A DNA stretch of 42,164 nt from Hathewaya proteolytica DSM 3090. Its GTDB lineage: Bacteria; Bacillota; Clostridia; Clostridiales; Clostridiaceae. The stretch is from positions 1 to 42,164 of the forward strand of contig NZ_FRAD01000023.1 of NCBI RefSeq assembly GCF_900142225.1. Direction: 5' to 3'. The position numbers and the translations under genes were made by a program. The notes beneath the pieces are model-generated. The model was not told the DNA's origin. It saw only the letters and a list, made by a program, of their open reading frames with translations, and did no database searches. How positions within the stretch are numbered: position 1 is the first letter of the stretch; every line of letters begins with the position of its first letter. Of this stretch, positions 16,059-23,594 are shown in pieces.

Positions 16059-16790
16059 CTAAAGAAAACTATCATTCTCTTTGTTTTTATTGCTTTCTTC
16101 CTGAGAAAGTGGTTCTCTAAAGTCCATATAGTTATCACGGTACTTTAGCATTATCTCGTTTAGTATTTCAGATGTAGTTGGAGGCGTATAGGTTATAGCA
16201 TTGGCACCTGCCTCTATGGTTTCCTTAATAGTAGCATCGTTTGGACCACCCGTTGCCATAATAGGAAAGTCAGGGAACTTCTCGCGAATTTTCTTTACTA
16301 TATAAGGTGTTCTTTTAGCACCAGAAACGTTTAATATGGTGGCTCCAGCATCTATTCGAGCTTTAATATCTTCGTATTCAGATACAACAGTTACAATAAT
16401 GGGAATATCAATGGTCTCCCTAACCTGTCGAATTACATCATTTGGTGTAGGATTGTTTACAACAACACCTAGGGCACCTTTAAACTCTGCATCTAGAGCT
16501 AAATTTATAACTCTTTTTCCCGTGGTTATTCCGCCTCCTACTCCGCAAAATACAGGAACATCTGAGGCCATGATCAATGAAGCTGTAATTATGGGTTGCG
16601 GAGTGAAAGGGTACACAGCAATGACAGCATCGGCATTGGTGTTTCTGATAATTGCTACATCCGTTGTAAAAACAAAGGATTTAAGCCTTTTACCAAAAAT
16701 AAGTATACCACTGGCATCCCGAATAGAATTAGGCATTTCGATTATGTGATTTCTTAAGTTGCCTTTAAAGATTGGTACGTTTTTACGCAT
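16059..16790 (-). CDS. TIM-barrel protein, phosphate-binding type, function unknown
   Basis: 243 residues after choosing the ATG at 16790, which follows AAAGGAGTG. The open frame runs on upstream to 16910 without another ribosome-binding site. Alternating strand-helix units with 'AIIRNTNADAVIAVYPF', 'VVVNNPTPNDVI', 'ARIDAGATILNVSGA', 'FPIMATGGPND' and 'TIEAGANAITYTPP' are typical of a (beta/alpha)8 barrel. The Gly-rich loop near the end would bind a phosphate group. The pattern resembles NanE or thiamine-phosphate-synthase-like barrels, but I see no diagnostic residue for either. Clostridial homologues are, as far as I recall, annotated vaguely as hydrolase. A terminator separates it from nrdD. 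Confidence 0.8.
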   Translation of the reverse strand: MRKNVPIFKGNLRNHIIEMPNSIRDASGILIFGKRLKSFVFTTDVAIIRNTNADAVIAVYPFTPQPIITASLIMASDVPVFCGVGGGITTGKRVINLALDAEFKGALGVVVNNPTPNDVIRQVRETIDIPIIVTVVSEYEDIKARIDAGATILNVSGAKRTPYIVKKIREKFPDFPIMATGGPNDATIKETIEAGANAITYTPPTTSEILNEIMLKYRDNYMDFREPLSQEESNKNKENDSFL

Positions 16791-16858
16791 TGATTTCACT
16801 CCTTTGAACAAGTTGATAATGTATATATAAGTATAACATTTTTTTTCCTTCATGACTA

Positions 16859-16903
16859 TTAGCTGCAACACTATCATTTTTTTTCTGATGGCATTGCAGC
16901 TAA
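16859..16903. repeat. Long imperfect hairpin between the metallo-hydrolase and TIM-barrel genes
   Basis: TTAGCTGCAA...TATCA pairs with TGATGG...TTGCAGCTAA around a T-rich loop. Neither flank has a T-run, so it is not a clear terminator. Both neighbouring genes are on the minus strand, so it would lie between them in RNA. Confidence 0.5.
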
Positions 16904-16934
16904 TGGACACGTTTCTAAAAGGTAAGTAAGAAAT

Positions 16935-17576
16935 TTAATATTCCAGTATAAATACCTTATTTTCTTTATTTTTAATGTTCTGTAGAGAATCCAATTCAAG
17001 GGAGTTACAATTTACTTTTTCAAAATGGTTAAAGCTGAGCAAAAAATCATCCATATTGTCTAAATCAAAGTTCAATGCCGGGGTTTTGTAGTGCATAGGT
17101 ATAATTATATTTGGGTTAATGAGCCTACATACTTCAGCAGCTTCTTTGCTATCAATAGTATAATTTCCTCCCACAGGGATAAATAGTACATTTATTTCTC
17201 CATAAGATTTTATTTCGTCTTTTGTAGGAATATAACCAAGATCCCCCAGATGACAAAAGTTAATGTTATCTAGTGAAAATGTGAATATTGTATTTAGTCC
17301 ACGTTTGGTTCCATGCATGTTATCATGGTATGAAGGATGCCCAGTGAAGAGCGTTTTACTGCATAGGGTTTCTCCAACTTTATCCAATACTACGTAGTCT
17401 CCTTTTACATACTCTAAGCAGTTATGATCGAAGTGGTGATGGCTTATAGTTACTACGTTAGTCCATATGTCATTTGTTTTATAACCTATAGTATTTGGAA
17501 ATGGATCTGTAAGTATTTTAAATCCATCGTTTGAAGTTATTAAAAAACTGGAGTGTCCAAACCATTTTATATTCAA
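16935..17576 (-). CDS. Metallo-beta-lactamase-fold hydrolase (UlaG-like)
   Basis: A cytoplasmic metal-dependent hydrolase of 213 residues. It opens with 'IKWFGHSSFLI', typical of the UlaG/YtnP-like branch. The metal site is 'ISHHHFDHN' (HxHxDH), followed by the His in 'LFTGHPSYHDN', the Asp in 'FCHLGDLGY', and the terminal His in 'IIPMHYKTP'. All expected ligands are visible. The substrate is not evident; characterised relatives include lactonases and RNA or phosphodiester hydrolases. It may share a transcript with the TIM-barrel gene 144 bases downstream. Confidence 0.88.
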   Translation of the reverse strand: MNIKWFGHSSFLITSNDGFKILTDPFPNTIGYKTNDIWTNVVTISHHHFDHNCLEYVKGDYVVLDKVGETLCSKTLFTGHPSYHDNMHGTKRGLNTIFTFSLDNINFCHLGDLGYIPTKDEIKSYGEINVLFIPVGGNYTIDSKEAAEVCRLINPNIIIPMHYKTPALNFDLDNMDDFLLSFNHFEKVNCNSLELDSLQNIKNKENKVFILEY

Positions 17577-17779
17577 AAAATCACTTCCTTATAACTTATA
17601 ATTATAATATACCACTTTCATTATACAATTATTATGGGAAGAATTTATTTAAATTATTATAAAATTAGTTAACAATTAGTTAATATATTTTTTCTCATAT
17701 TTTTTATATGCACTTCAATCACTACTTATGCTATTACACATAGTATAATGATATAAACAATTATCAGAGGTGTTATTCT

Positions 17780-18847
17780 GTGCTTTATGCATTAATACTA
17801 GCGGGTGGAAAAGGAACCAGACTTTATCCTCTATCTAGAAATGAAAATCCAAAGCAATTTCTAAATGTAATAAATGATAAAACTTTTTTAGAAAATACCA
17901 TTGAAAGAATTAGTCCCATTGTTCCTAGGGAAAATATATTCATTGTAACTAATGAACTATATTATGATAAAATATGTGGTATTTTACCTTATATAAATAA
18001 ATCTAATATTTTTATAGAACCATACAATAAAGAGACCGCCACTTGTATAGGCTTTTCTGCTATAAAACTTCTAAAGAGAGATAATGATGCCACAATGATT
18101 GTGCTGCCATCAGATCATCATATTGAAAATGTGAAGGAGTTCCAAGATTGTGTAAATCAAGCTGTATCCATTGCTACAAAGCGACGAGGGATTGTTACTA
18201 TGGGTGTGAATCCAGACAGGCCAGAGACCGGGTATGGATATATTCAAATGGGTGATAGAGTGGATAGCAATATCCCAACCTATAGGGTAGAAAGGTTTTT
18301 AGAAAAACCTAATGTGGAAGTGGCAAAGGATCTACTTTGCAAGGGGGATTATTTGTGGAATAGTGGTATGTTTGTTTGGAGAGCTGATGTATTTTTAAGG
18401 GAAATGGAAAAATATCTTCCCAAAATGTATAAAAGACTTATGATGATATATGAAAGCATCGATTCAGACAAAGAAAGTGAAGTTACAAAAGAGCAATATG
18501 AACTTATAGAGGGAATATCTGTGGATTTTGGTATTATGCAAAAGACGAGAAAAGCATATGTGGTGAAGTGTTCATTTCCCTGGGATGATATTGGAAGCTA
18601 TGCTGCTTTGGGCAGGTTTATGAAGCAGTTTAGGGGCAACAATATAAAAGGGAAGGTGTATATGGAAGATAGCGAAGACTGCTCTGTATTTGCCGATAAA
18701 AGGTTGGTAATAGGGTTTGGTGTGAGTAAGCTGGTCATTGTTGATACTGGTGACGTAATACTTGTTATGAATAAAGACAAGGATCAGGAAATTAAGCATC
18801 TTGTAACGAAATTAAAGGAAGAAAGCGATTTTGAGGAATTTCTATAA
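17780..18847 (+). CDS. manC: Mannose-1-phosphate guanylyltransferase
   Basis: Forms GDP-mannose from GTP and mannose-1-phosphate for glycan synthesis. The 355 residues include the pyrophosphorylase loop 'LAGGKGTRLYPLSR' (residues 7-20), 'VLPSDHHI', 'RPETGYGYI', 'VERFLEKPN' and 'LWNSGMFVW', all diagnostic of the family. The C-terminal fused isomerase domain found in type II enzymes is absent, so this is the single-domain form. The start is GTG after AGAGGTG. The isomerase ManA is encoded 1.1 kb downstream on the same strand, with the HesB pair between them on the other strand. No phosphomannomutase is in the window. Confidence 0.93.
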   Translation: MLYALILAGGKGTRLYPLSRNENPKQFLNVINDKTFLENTIERISPIVPRENIFIVTNELYYDKICGILPYINKSNIFIEPYNKETATCIGFSAIKLLKRDNDATMIVLPSDHHIENVKEFQDCVNQAVSIATKRRGIVTMGVNPDRPETGYGYIQMGDRVDSNIPTYRVERFLEKPNVEVAKDLLCKGDYLWNSGMFVWRADVFLREMEKYLPKMYKRLMMIYESIDSDKESEVTKEQYELIEGISVDFGIMQKTRKAYVVKCSFPWDDIGSYAALGRFMKQFRGNNIKGKVYMEDSEDCSVFADKRLVIGFGVSKLVIVDTGDVILVMNKDKDQEIKHLVTKLKEESDFEEFL

Positions 18848-18873
18848 TATTAATATAGCGAAATATGCAGATA

Positions 18874-18915
18874 TTAAAAGTGCTGGGGCTAGTAAAAACG
18901 CTTCAGCACTTTTAA
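18874..18915. terminator. Bidirectional terminator between manC and the Cys-type HesB gene
   Basis: TTAAAAGTGCTG pairs perfectly with CAGCACTTTTAA around an 18-base loop. The A/T flanks give a short T-run in both directions, matching the convergent genes on either side. Confidence 0.75.
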
Positions 18916-18928
18916 GTACATATTTAGA

Positions 18929-19258
18929 TTAGTGGCAATGAGAACAATTTCCGCAACAACCACCCTCAGGTGCTATTTCTGGCTCTATGGAAAGACCACC
19001 GTAGCCGTTTTCTTCTCCTGATTTTATTGTAAGTTCTCCAAACTCTTCATTGATATCCTTATCCACAAGGAAAGTTGTGTCGTTGACAACTACTGCATTG
19101 TCGTTTTCTTTTTGCTCATCTAGAACAAGACCAAAAGCTGGACCACTGCATCCCATGCCAGAGATGACTATTCTAACAACCTTTGTCTCGATATTATTGT
19201 CTATTAAAACCTGCTGGAATTCCTTGTACGCTCCGTCGCTGATATTTACAAATGCCAT
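18929..19258 (-). CDS. HesB-like Fe-S protein, cysteine paralogue of the adjacent selenoprotein
   Basis: 109 residues related to the HesB/IscA A-type carriers of Fe-S assembly. The invariant position in 'ISGMGCSGPAFGL' is Cys37. The tail 'GGCCGNCSHCH' adds a metal-binding-like cluster of Cys and His. It matches the neighbouring copy (19473-19799) almost position for position, the chief difference being Cys37 here against TGA there. Canonical IscA proteins end in a CGC motif; the CxxCxxCH tail here marks the HesB-related branch known to contain selenoproteins. Start after TTGGAGG. Its role is inferred from family membership only. Confidence 0.9.
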   Translation of the reverse strand: MAFVNISDGAYKEFQQVLIDNNIETKVVRIVISGMGCSGPAFGLVLDEQKENDNAVVVNDTTFLVDKDINEEFGELTIKSGEENGYGGLSIEPEIAPEGGCCGNCSHCH

Positions 19259-19317
19259 TATTTTAATCCTCCAATGATTATATAATTGTATTTTTAAAAG
19301 TTACATAAATACTTATG

Positions 19318-19336
19318 CTAATATACTAATATAAAG
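19318..19336. repeat. Shared upstream element, copy 1 (HesB Cys gene)
   Basis: CTAATATACTAATATAAAG matches 16 of 19 bases of a segment at 19875-19893. Each lies 60-76 bases upstream of its HesB start codon. It is a direct relic of tandem duplication or a common cis element. Confidence 0.5.
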
Positions 19337-19404
19337 TGTAAAAATGCGCAATATATGTATTTGAAATTCAAATAGAACACAAATTAAATATTTGAAATTT
19401 AAAT

Positions 19405-19448
19405 ATAAAAAACTGCCCTAAGCATATAATCTATGCTAGGGCAGTTTT
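19405..19448 (-). terminator. Terminator after the Sec-type HesB gene
   Basis: On the minus strand AAAACTGCCCTAGCAT pairs with ATGCTTAGGGCAGTTTT with one bulge, followed by a T-run. It separates the two HesB copies into individual transcripts. Confidence 0.85.
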
Positions 19449-19472
19449 AAAAACTTTTATGTTTATGTTGGA

Positions 19473-19799
19473 TTAGTGACAGCTAGAGCAGCTAGAGCAT
19501 CCGCCACCTACAGAAGTTGCAGGCTCAATTGAAAGCCCTCCATATCCGTTTTCTTCACCAGATTTAATTGTAAGAACACCAAATTCATTAGTGATATCTT
19601 TTTCTACTAAGAATTTTGTTTCGTTGATTTCTGTAACATTGTCATTTTCTTTTTGTTCATCCAGAACAAGGCCGAAGCTAGGGCCACTTCATCCCATGCC
19701 AGATATAACTATTCTTACTGTATTTGTTTCAATATTATTATCAGTTAAAACTTTCTCGAATTCTTTATAAGCTGAATCGCTCATTTTTACAAAACTCAT
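19473..19799 (-). CDS. HesB-like selenoprotein (in-frame TGA at codon 37)
   Basis: Reading from ATG 19799 (after AAAGGAGG) to TAA at 19473 gives 108 residues, interrupted only by TGA at 19689-19691. That codon aligns exactly with Cys37 of the neighbouring paralogue: 'SGMG-U-SGPSFGL' here, 'SGMG-C-SGPAFGL' there. The rest is intact, including 'ENGYGGLSIEP' and the tail 'GGGCSSCSSCH'. HesB-related selenoproteins with Sec at this Cys are an established family in clostridia, so TGA is best read as selenocysteine. A candidate SECIS hairpin starts 12 bases after the TGA. An ORF finder with standard stops would miss this gene. The selA, selB, selC and selD genes needed are not in the window. Confidence 0.85.
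19656..19676 (-). promoter_or_regulatory. Candidate bacterial SECIS hairpin
   Basis: On the coding strand, TTCGGCC and GGATGAA can pair (one G-U, one G-A mismatch) around the loop TTGTTCT. The stem begins 12 bases after the TGA, close to the spacing of the E. coli fdhF SECIS. The corresponding stretch in the Cys paralogue is AT-richer and pairs less well. Not modelled energetically. Confidence 0.45.
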
Positions 19800-19874
19800 T
19801 TCAAATACCTCCTTTGTATTGAAATAATAAATAGATAAACAATAAGCTATTTAAAATATCTATAATTGTTTATA

Positions 19875-19893
19875 GTAATATATTAATATAAAC
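19875..19893. repeat. Shared upstream element, copy 2 (HesB Sec gene)
   Basis: GTAATATATTAATATAAAC, the counterpart of the segment at 19318-19336; the core TAATATATTAATATA is nearly palindromic. It could be a promoter or operator shared by the duplicates. Confidence 0.5.
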
Positions 19894-19980
19894 ATGGACA
19901 ATAATCAAGCTAAAATTATGTAAACTTTTAGGGAATATAATCATAGTGTAGTACTAAGACTAATTTTGGAGTGATTATTT

Positions 19981-20808
19981 ATGAGTAAAAGTATATACAA
20001 ATTAGCTCCTATATTTAAGGGAAAGCCATGGGGATATGAAAAATGGATATTATGTTGTCACAAGGAAGGTGAATCCATTGTCCAGAATGATGATGTGCAG
20101 AACAAGAGTTTGTGGAGTCACCTAGATTACAAGCCATTTCCCCTTATGATAAAAATAATAAGAGCTGAAGAAAATCTATCCATACAAGTTCACCCAGATG
20201 ACTTGTATGCTAAAGAAGTTGAAAATGATACGGGCAAAAATGAATTTTGGTATATAATAGATGCCAAACAAGATGCTGCAGTTTACTGTGGGTTAAAGGA
20301 AAAAATGGATAAAGAACAGCTTAAGGACATTCTAAAACAGGGGACTATAGAAAACTATCTTAACAAGATAGAGGTTAAAGCTGGAGATTATATATATATA
20401 CCAAGTGGAGTAATTCACGCCATTGGAAGAAATGTCACCTTATTAGAAGTACAGAAGAATAGCAATATAACCTATAGAATATACGATTACAACAGGGGAC
20501 GACAGTTGGATTTGCAAAAGGCTCTGGATGTAGTAGATATGCGTAAAAATATCCATGTGGAAAAGAAAGAGGACTTTAAGTTTTTCACCAGTGAAAATTT
20601 TATTATAAAAAAAGAGAGGTTAGATGTCATCGCATCTTACTTCAATAGAGACAATTTCGAAGTTGTTTATATAAAGCAGGGTGTAGGAGTGATTTATAGT
20701 CATGAGGAGCAAATAGAAGTGTGTAGTGGAGATACTATATATATAGAAAAAGGAACATTCTACAATATTCAAGGAGATATGGACTATTTTCATATAATAT
20801 GTAAGTAA
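19981..20808 (+). CDS. manA: Mannose-6-phosphate isomerase, class I
   Basis: Interconverts fructose-6-phosphate and mannose-6-phosphate. The 275-residue cupin protein has the zinc site of type I isomerases: Gln and His in 'SIQVHPDD', the Glu in 'GKNEFWYI', and the His in 'YIPSGVIHAIG'. 'VTLLEVQKNSNITYRIYDYNR' is the expected active-site segment with the conserved Arg. The length fits the short bacillar/clostridial form. The ribosome-binding site TTGGAGTG precedes the ATG. Together with ManC it supplies GDP-mannose, lacking only the mutase step. Confidence 0.94.
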   Translation: MSKSIYKLAPIFKGKPWGYEKWILCCHKEGESIVQNDDVQNKSLWSHLDYKPFPLMIKIIRAEENLSIQVHPDDLYAKEVENDTGKNEFWYIIDAKQDAAVYCGLKEKMDKEQLKDILKQGTIENYLNKIEVKAGDYIYIPSGVIHAIGRNVTLLEVQKNSNITYRIYDYNRGRQLDLQKALDVVDMRKNIHVEKKEDFKFFTSENFIIKKERLDVIASYFNRDNFEVVYIKQGVGVIYSHEEQIEVCSGDTIYIEKGTFYNIQGDMDYFHIICK

Positions 20809-20809
20809 A

Positions 20810-20855
20810 AAAAAGCTGTGCATAATCATTTTAATTAATTATGCCACAGCTTTTT
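20810..20855. terminator. Bidirectional terminator between manA and the ABC-F gene
   Basis: AAAAGCTGTG.CATAAT pairs with ATTATG.CACAGCTTTT, with A- and T-runs outside. Confidence 0.85.
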
Positions 20856-20867
20856 ATGATGTTGAAA

Positions 20868-22817
20868 TTAATTTTTTAATTCTTTATTTCTATTTATTTC
20901 TTCTACTAATTCATTTAAATATTCCCAGCGATTCATTTTTTCTTCTAAGAGTTTTTCCGCATTACTTTTTTTCTCTAGTAGCTCTTGAAGTTTTGCATAA
21001 TTTGTAGAATTCTTATTTATCTCATCCTCAAGGGAACAAATGCTATCTTCTATATCTGAAATAACATGCTCTATTTCATCGAATTCACGTTGATCCTTAT
21101 AAGATAATTTTTTTAGAGGTTTTTCTGCGAGAACTTTTTTAGAACATTGAATATCCTTAGAGTTAGGACTAGATTTAGAGGAAGAAGGCTGTGGCATTGT
21201 ACCTTCTTTTTCTTTGCAAATCAATAATTTGTAGTCTAAATAGTCCGAGTAGTTGCCAGTATGATATAATATTTCACCATGGCCCTCAAAGGATAAAATT
21301 TTATTTGTTATTTTATCTAAAAAGTATCTATCGTGTGACACAACCATCACTGGTCCTGTGAAGTTTTCTATATAGTCCTCCAGAACTTCTAAGGTTGAAA
21401 TATCTAAGTCGTTAGTTGGTTCATCCAGTAAAAGTACATTTGGTGATTCCATAAGGACTTTTAAAAGATATAATCTTCTTTTTTCACCACCAGACAGTTT
21501 ATATATAGGAGTCCACTGTTCCGATTCATTGAACAGAAATCTCTCTAGCATTTGAGAGGCTGATATTTTATCTCCCTCTGATGTTGAAATGAATTCTGCA
21601 GTTTCCTTTATGTATTCAATTACCCTTAAGTTTTCATCCATATTGAAATTACTTTGGCAGAAGTAACCTAATTTTACGGTGTCTCCTATATCTACACATC
21701 CAGAGTCTTCTTTAAGCTTACCTGCAATTATATTTAAAAGAGTAGATTTTCCCATGCCATTAGCACCAATAATTCCTATCCTATCATCCTTGCACATCAC
21801 ATAAGAAAAATTACTTATGATATGTTTGCCGTTAAAGGTTTTTGAAAGATCGGTGATATTCATTATTTTGTTGCCTAGTCTGCTATGGGCTGTAGAAATT
21901 TCCATGGTACTAGAAATATTTGAAACTTCAACGGAGTTCAGCTCATTAAATCTGTCAATTCTAGCCTTTTGTTTTGTAGTTCTGGCTTTGGCTCCACGCT
22001 TAATCCATGCTAACTCTCGTCTTAGCAGATTTTGTCTTTTATCCTCATTGGATTTTTCCATAGCTTCTCTTTCTATTCTTTTTTCAAGGAAAACACTAAA
22101 GTTTCCATGGTAGGAATAGAGGTTTCCACCACTGAGTTCAATGGTTTTATTGGATACCCTATCTAAAAAGTATCTATCATGAGTTATCATCAACAAGGCG
22201 CCATTTCTATTTTGAAGGTAATTTTCTAGCCAAGCAATGGTGTCGTTGTCCATATGGTTTGTAGGTTCATCTAATATAAGTAGAGTGCATGGCTTAATAA
22301 GGGCAGCAGCTAAGGCAATCCTCTTTTTTTGACCACCTGACATTTGGCCTATTTTTTTTGAAAAATCCTTTATACCTAGTCTAGTTAAGACAGTCTTTGC
22401 AGAGCTCTCCATATCCCAAGCATTTAGGGCATCAATTTCGGCAGAGATTTCCATTAGCCTATTAGAAAGGTTAGGATCCTCAGGATTTCTTTCTATGTCA
22501 AGTAAAGTACTTTCATATTCTTTTAAAGCTTTAAGTTCCTTAGAGGAACCTTGGAATATCTCATCCATGGCAGTATTTTCTTCATTGAACACGGGAACTT
22601 GGGGTAAATACTCTATAGTAAGCTCTCTACTTTTTATAATAGTCCCACCATCAGCTTCCTCTTCTCCAGTTAGGATTTTGAGAAGGGTGGATTTACCACA
22701 GCCATTTACACCAATTATACCAATTTTGTCTCCATGGTTTATTCCAAAAGAGATATTATTAAAAAGAACTTTTTCTGTAAAACTCTTACATAAGTTCTCC
22801 ACGGAAATTAAATTCAT
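20868..22817 (-). CDS. ABC-F family ATPase (Uup-like)
   Basis: A cytoplasmic protein of 649 residues with two ABC domains and no membrane segment. Domain 1 has Walker A 'GVNGCGKST', signature 'MSGGQKKR' and Walker B 'LLILDEPTNHMD'. Domain 2 has 'GANGMGKST', 'LSGGEKRR' and 'VLLLDEPTNDLD'. The linker with 'ELAWIKRGAKARTTKQKAR' is the P-site tRNA interaction motif region of ABC-F proteins. The C-terminal ~90 residues form a Glu/Lys-rich coiled coil as in Uup, which binds DNA or ribosomes. GAGG at 22827 gives good spacing to ATG 22817 and none to the upstream ATG 22826. It probably acts on ribosomes; antibiotic resistance cannot be inferred. Confidence 0.93.
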   Translation of the reverse strand: MNLISVENLCKSFTEKVLFNNISFGINHGDKIGIIGVNGCGKSTLLKILTGEEEADGGTIIKSRELTIEYLPQVPVFNEENTAMDEIFQGSSKELKALKEYESTLLDIERNPEDPNLSNRLMEISAEIDALNAWDMESSAKTVLTRLGIKDFSKKIGQMSGGQKKRIALAAALIKPCTLLILDEPTNHMDNDTIAWLENYLQNRNGALLMITHDRYFLDRVSNKTIELSGGNLYSYHGNFSVFLEKRIEREAMEKSNEDKRQNLLRRELAWIKRGAKARTTKQKARIDRFNELNSVEVSNISSTMEISTAHSRLGNKIMNITDLSKTFNGKHIISNFSYVMCKDDRIGIIGANGMGKSTLLNIIAGKLKEDSGCVDIGDTVKLGYFCQSNFNMDENLRVIEYIKETAEFISTSEGDKISASQMLERFLFNESEQWTPIYKLSGGEKRRLYLLKVLMESPNVLLLDEPTNDLDISTLEVLEDYIENFTGPVMVVSHDRYFLDKITNKILSFEGHGEILYHTGNYSDYLDYKLLICKEKEGTMPQPSSSKSSPNSKDIQCSKKVLAEKPLKKLSYKDQREFDEIEHVISDIEDSICSLEDEINKNSTNYAKLQELLEKKSNAEKLLEEKMNRWEYLNELVEEINRNKELKN

Positions 22818-22965
22818 CTTTATCATCCTCGTATAGTAAATTTAACATATGATTTATTTTAACATAGCATCCTTAGGGTAACAATGTCAATATAACCCTT
22901 AATCAATAACATTTACTTAATGTATAACATATAATATTGTAAATTAATAAATGGGAGTATGCGAA

Positions 22966-23163
22966 ATGAAGTTGGCTTTGAATTTTAAAAACGGAAAGAA
23001 AAGAATATTTACCACTGAGGAGAGCGACCAAATAGTTAAAGGTTTGAATTATATGAAGGTAATACAGTTCTTCATGGGAAATAAAGAAATAAAGGGTACC
23101 CTGAATGTATTAGGCAAACAGATACCCGTAAGTGATATTCACTCCATTGAGTTTATATTGTAA
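22966..23163 (+). CDS. Small protein of unknown function (65 residues)
   Basis: GGGAG eight bases before ATG 22966 supports this start over ATG 22951. The product is basic, begins 'MKLALNFKNGKKRIFTTEE' and ends 'VSDIHSIEFIL', with no Cys, membrane helix or recognised motif. It looks like a compact alpha/beta fold. The gene converges on rimI and the two overlap by 25 bases at their 3' ends. It sits behind the divergent ABC-F promoter region. Its presence is supported by the start signal and codon-like composition, not by homology. Confidence 0.6.
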   Translation: MKLALNFKNGKKRIFTTEESDQIVKGLNYMKVIQFFMGNKEIKGTLNVLGKQIPVSDIHSIEFIL

Positions 23164-23594
23164 TTCCACATAATAACAGCATTTTCTATGGGATTAGAGT
23201 AGAAATTTTTTCTCAACCCACAACTTACAAAACCGGATTTTTCATAAAGTGAAATGGCGGCTGTGTTGGACTCTCGAACCTCAAGAGTCATAGCATCAGC
23301 CCCTTCACCTTTACATATACTTACAAGAGAATTTAATATCTTTGTGCCTACACCACATCTTCTAGCTTCCTTAGCTACAGCTATATTTGTTACATTTCCT
23401 TCGCCATATATAATCCACATACCGCCAAAGCCCAAAACAGTTCCGCTTTGGTCTTTGCATACCACGTATTTAGCCTTATTGTTGTGAAGTTCAGATTTCA
23501 AACTCTCCATACTCCACGGATTTTTCAAACTTTGCAAATTTATATTATAGACATCATTGATATCTTTATCCGTCATATATTCAATATTGTGCAT
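23139..23594 (-). CDS. rimI: Ribosomal-protein-alanine N-acetyltransferase
   Basis: A GNAT acetyltransferase of 151 residues; RimI acetylates the N-terminal alanine of ribosomal protein S18. The acetyl-CoA loop is 'VAKEARRCGVGTKIL' (R-x-x-G-x-G/A form), followed by 'LEVRESNTAAISLYEKSGF', the standard family ending. The ATG overlaps the TAA of tsaB by one base (TAATG), so translation is probably coupled. It is the last gene of tsaE-tsaB-rimI, an order widespread in Firmicutes. Confidence 0.93.
   Translation of the reverse strand: MHNIEYMTDKDINDVYNINLQSLKNPWSMESLKSELHNNKAKYVVCKDQSGTVLGFGGMWIIYGEGNVTNIAVAKEARRCGVGTKILNSLVSICKGEGADAMTLEVRESNTAAISLYEKSGFVSCGLRKNFYSNPIENAVIMWNYNINSME

Noticed and set aside
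19473..19799. Second HesB copy considered a pseudogene because of the TGA
   Set aside because: The stop falls exactly at the Cys position used by known selenoproteins of this family, and the rest of the frame, its ribosome-binding site and terminator are intact.
20868..22817. Antibiotic-resistance ABC-F protein
   Set aside because: The coiled-coil C terminus and general layout are Uup-like; nothing in the sequence shows a resistance-type interdomain linker.
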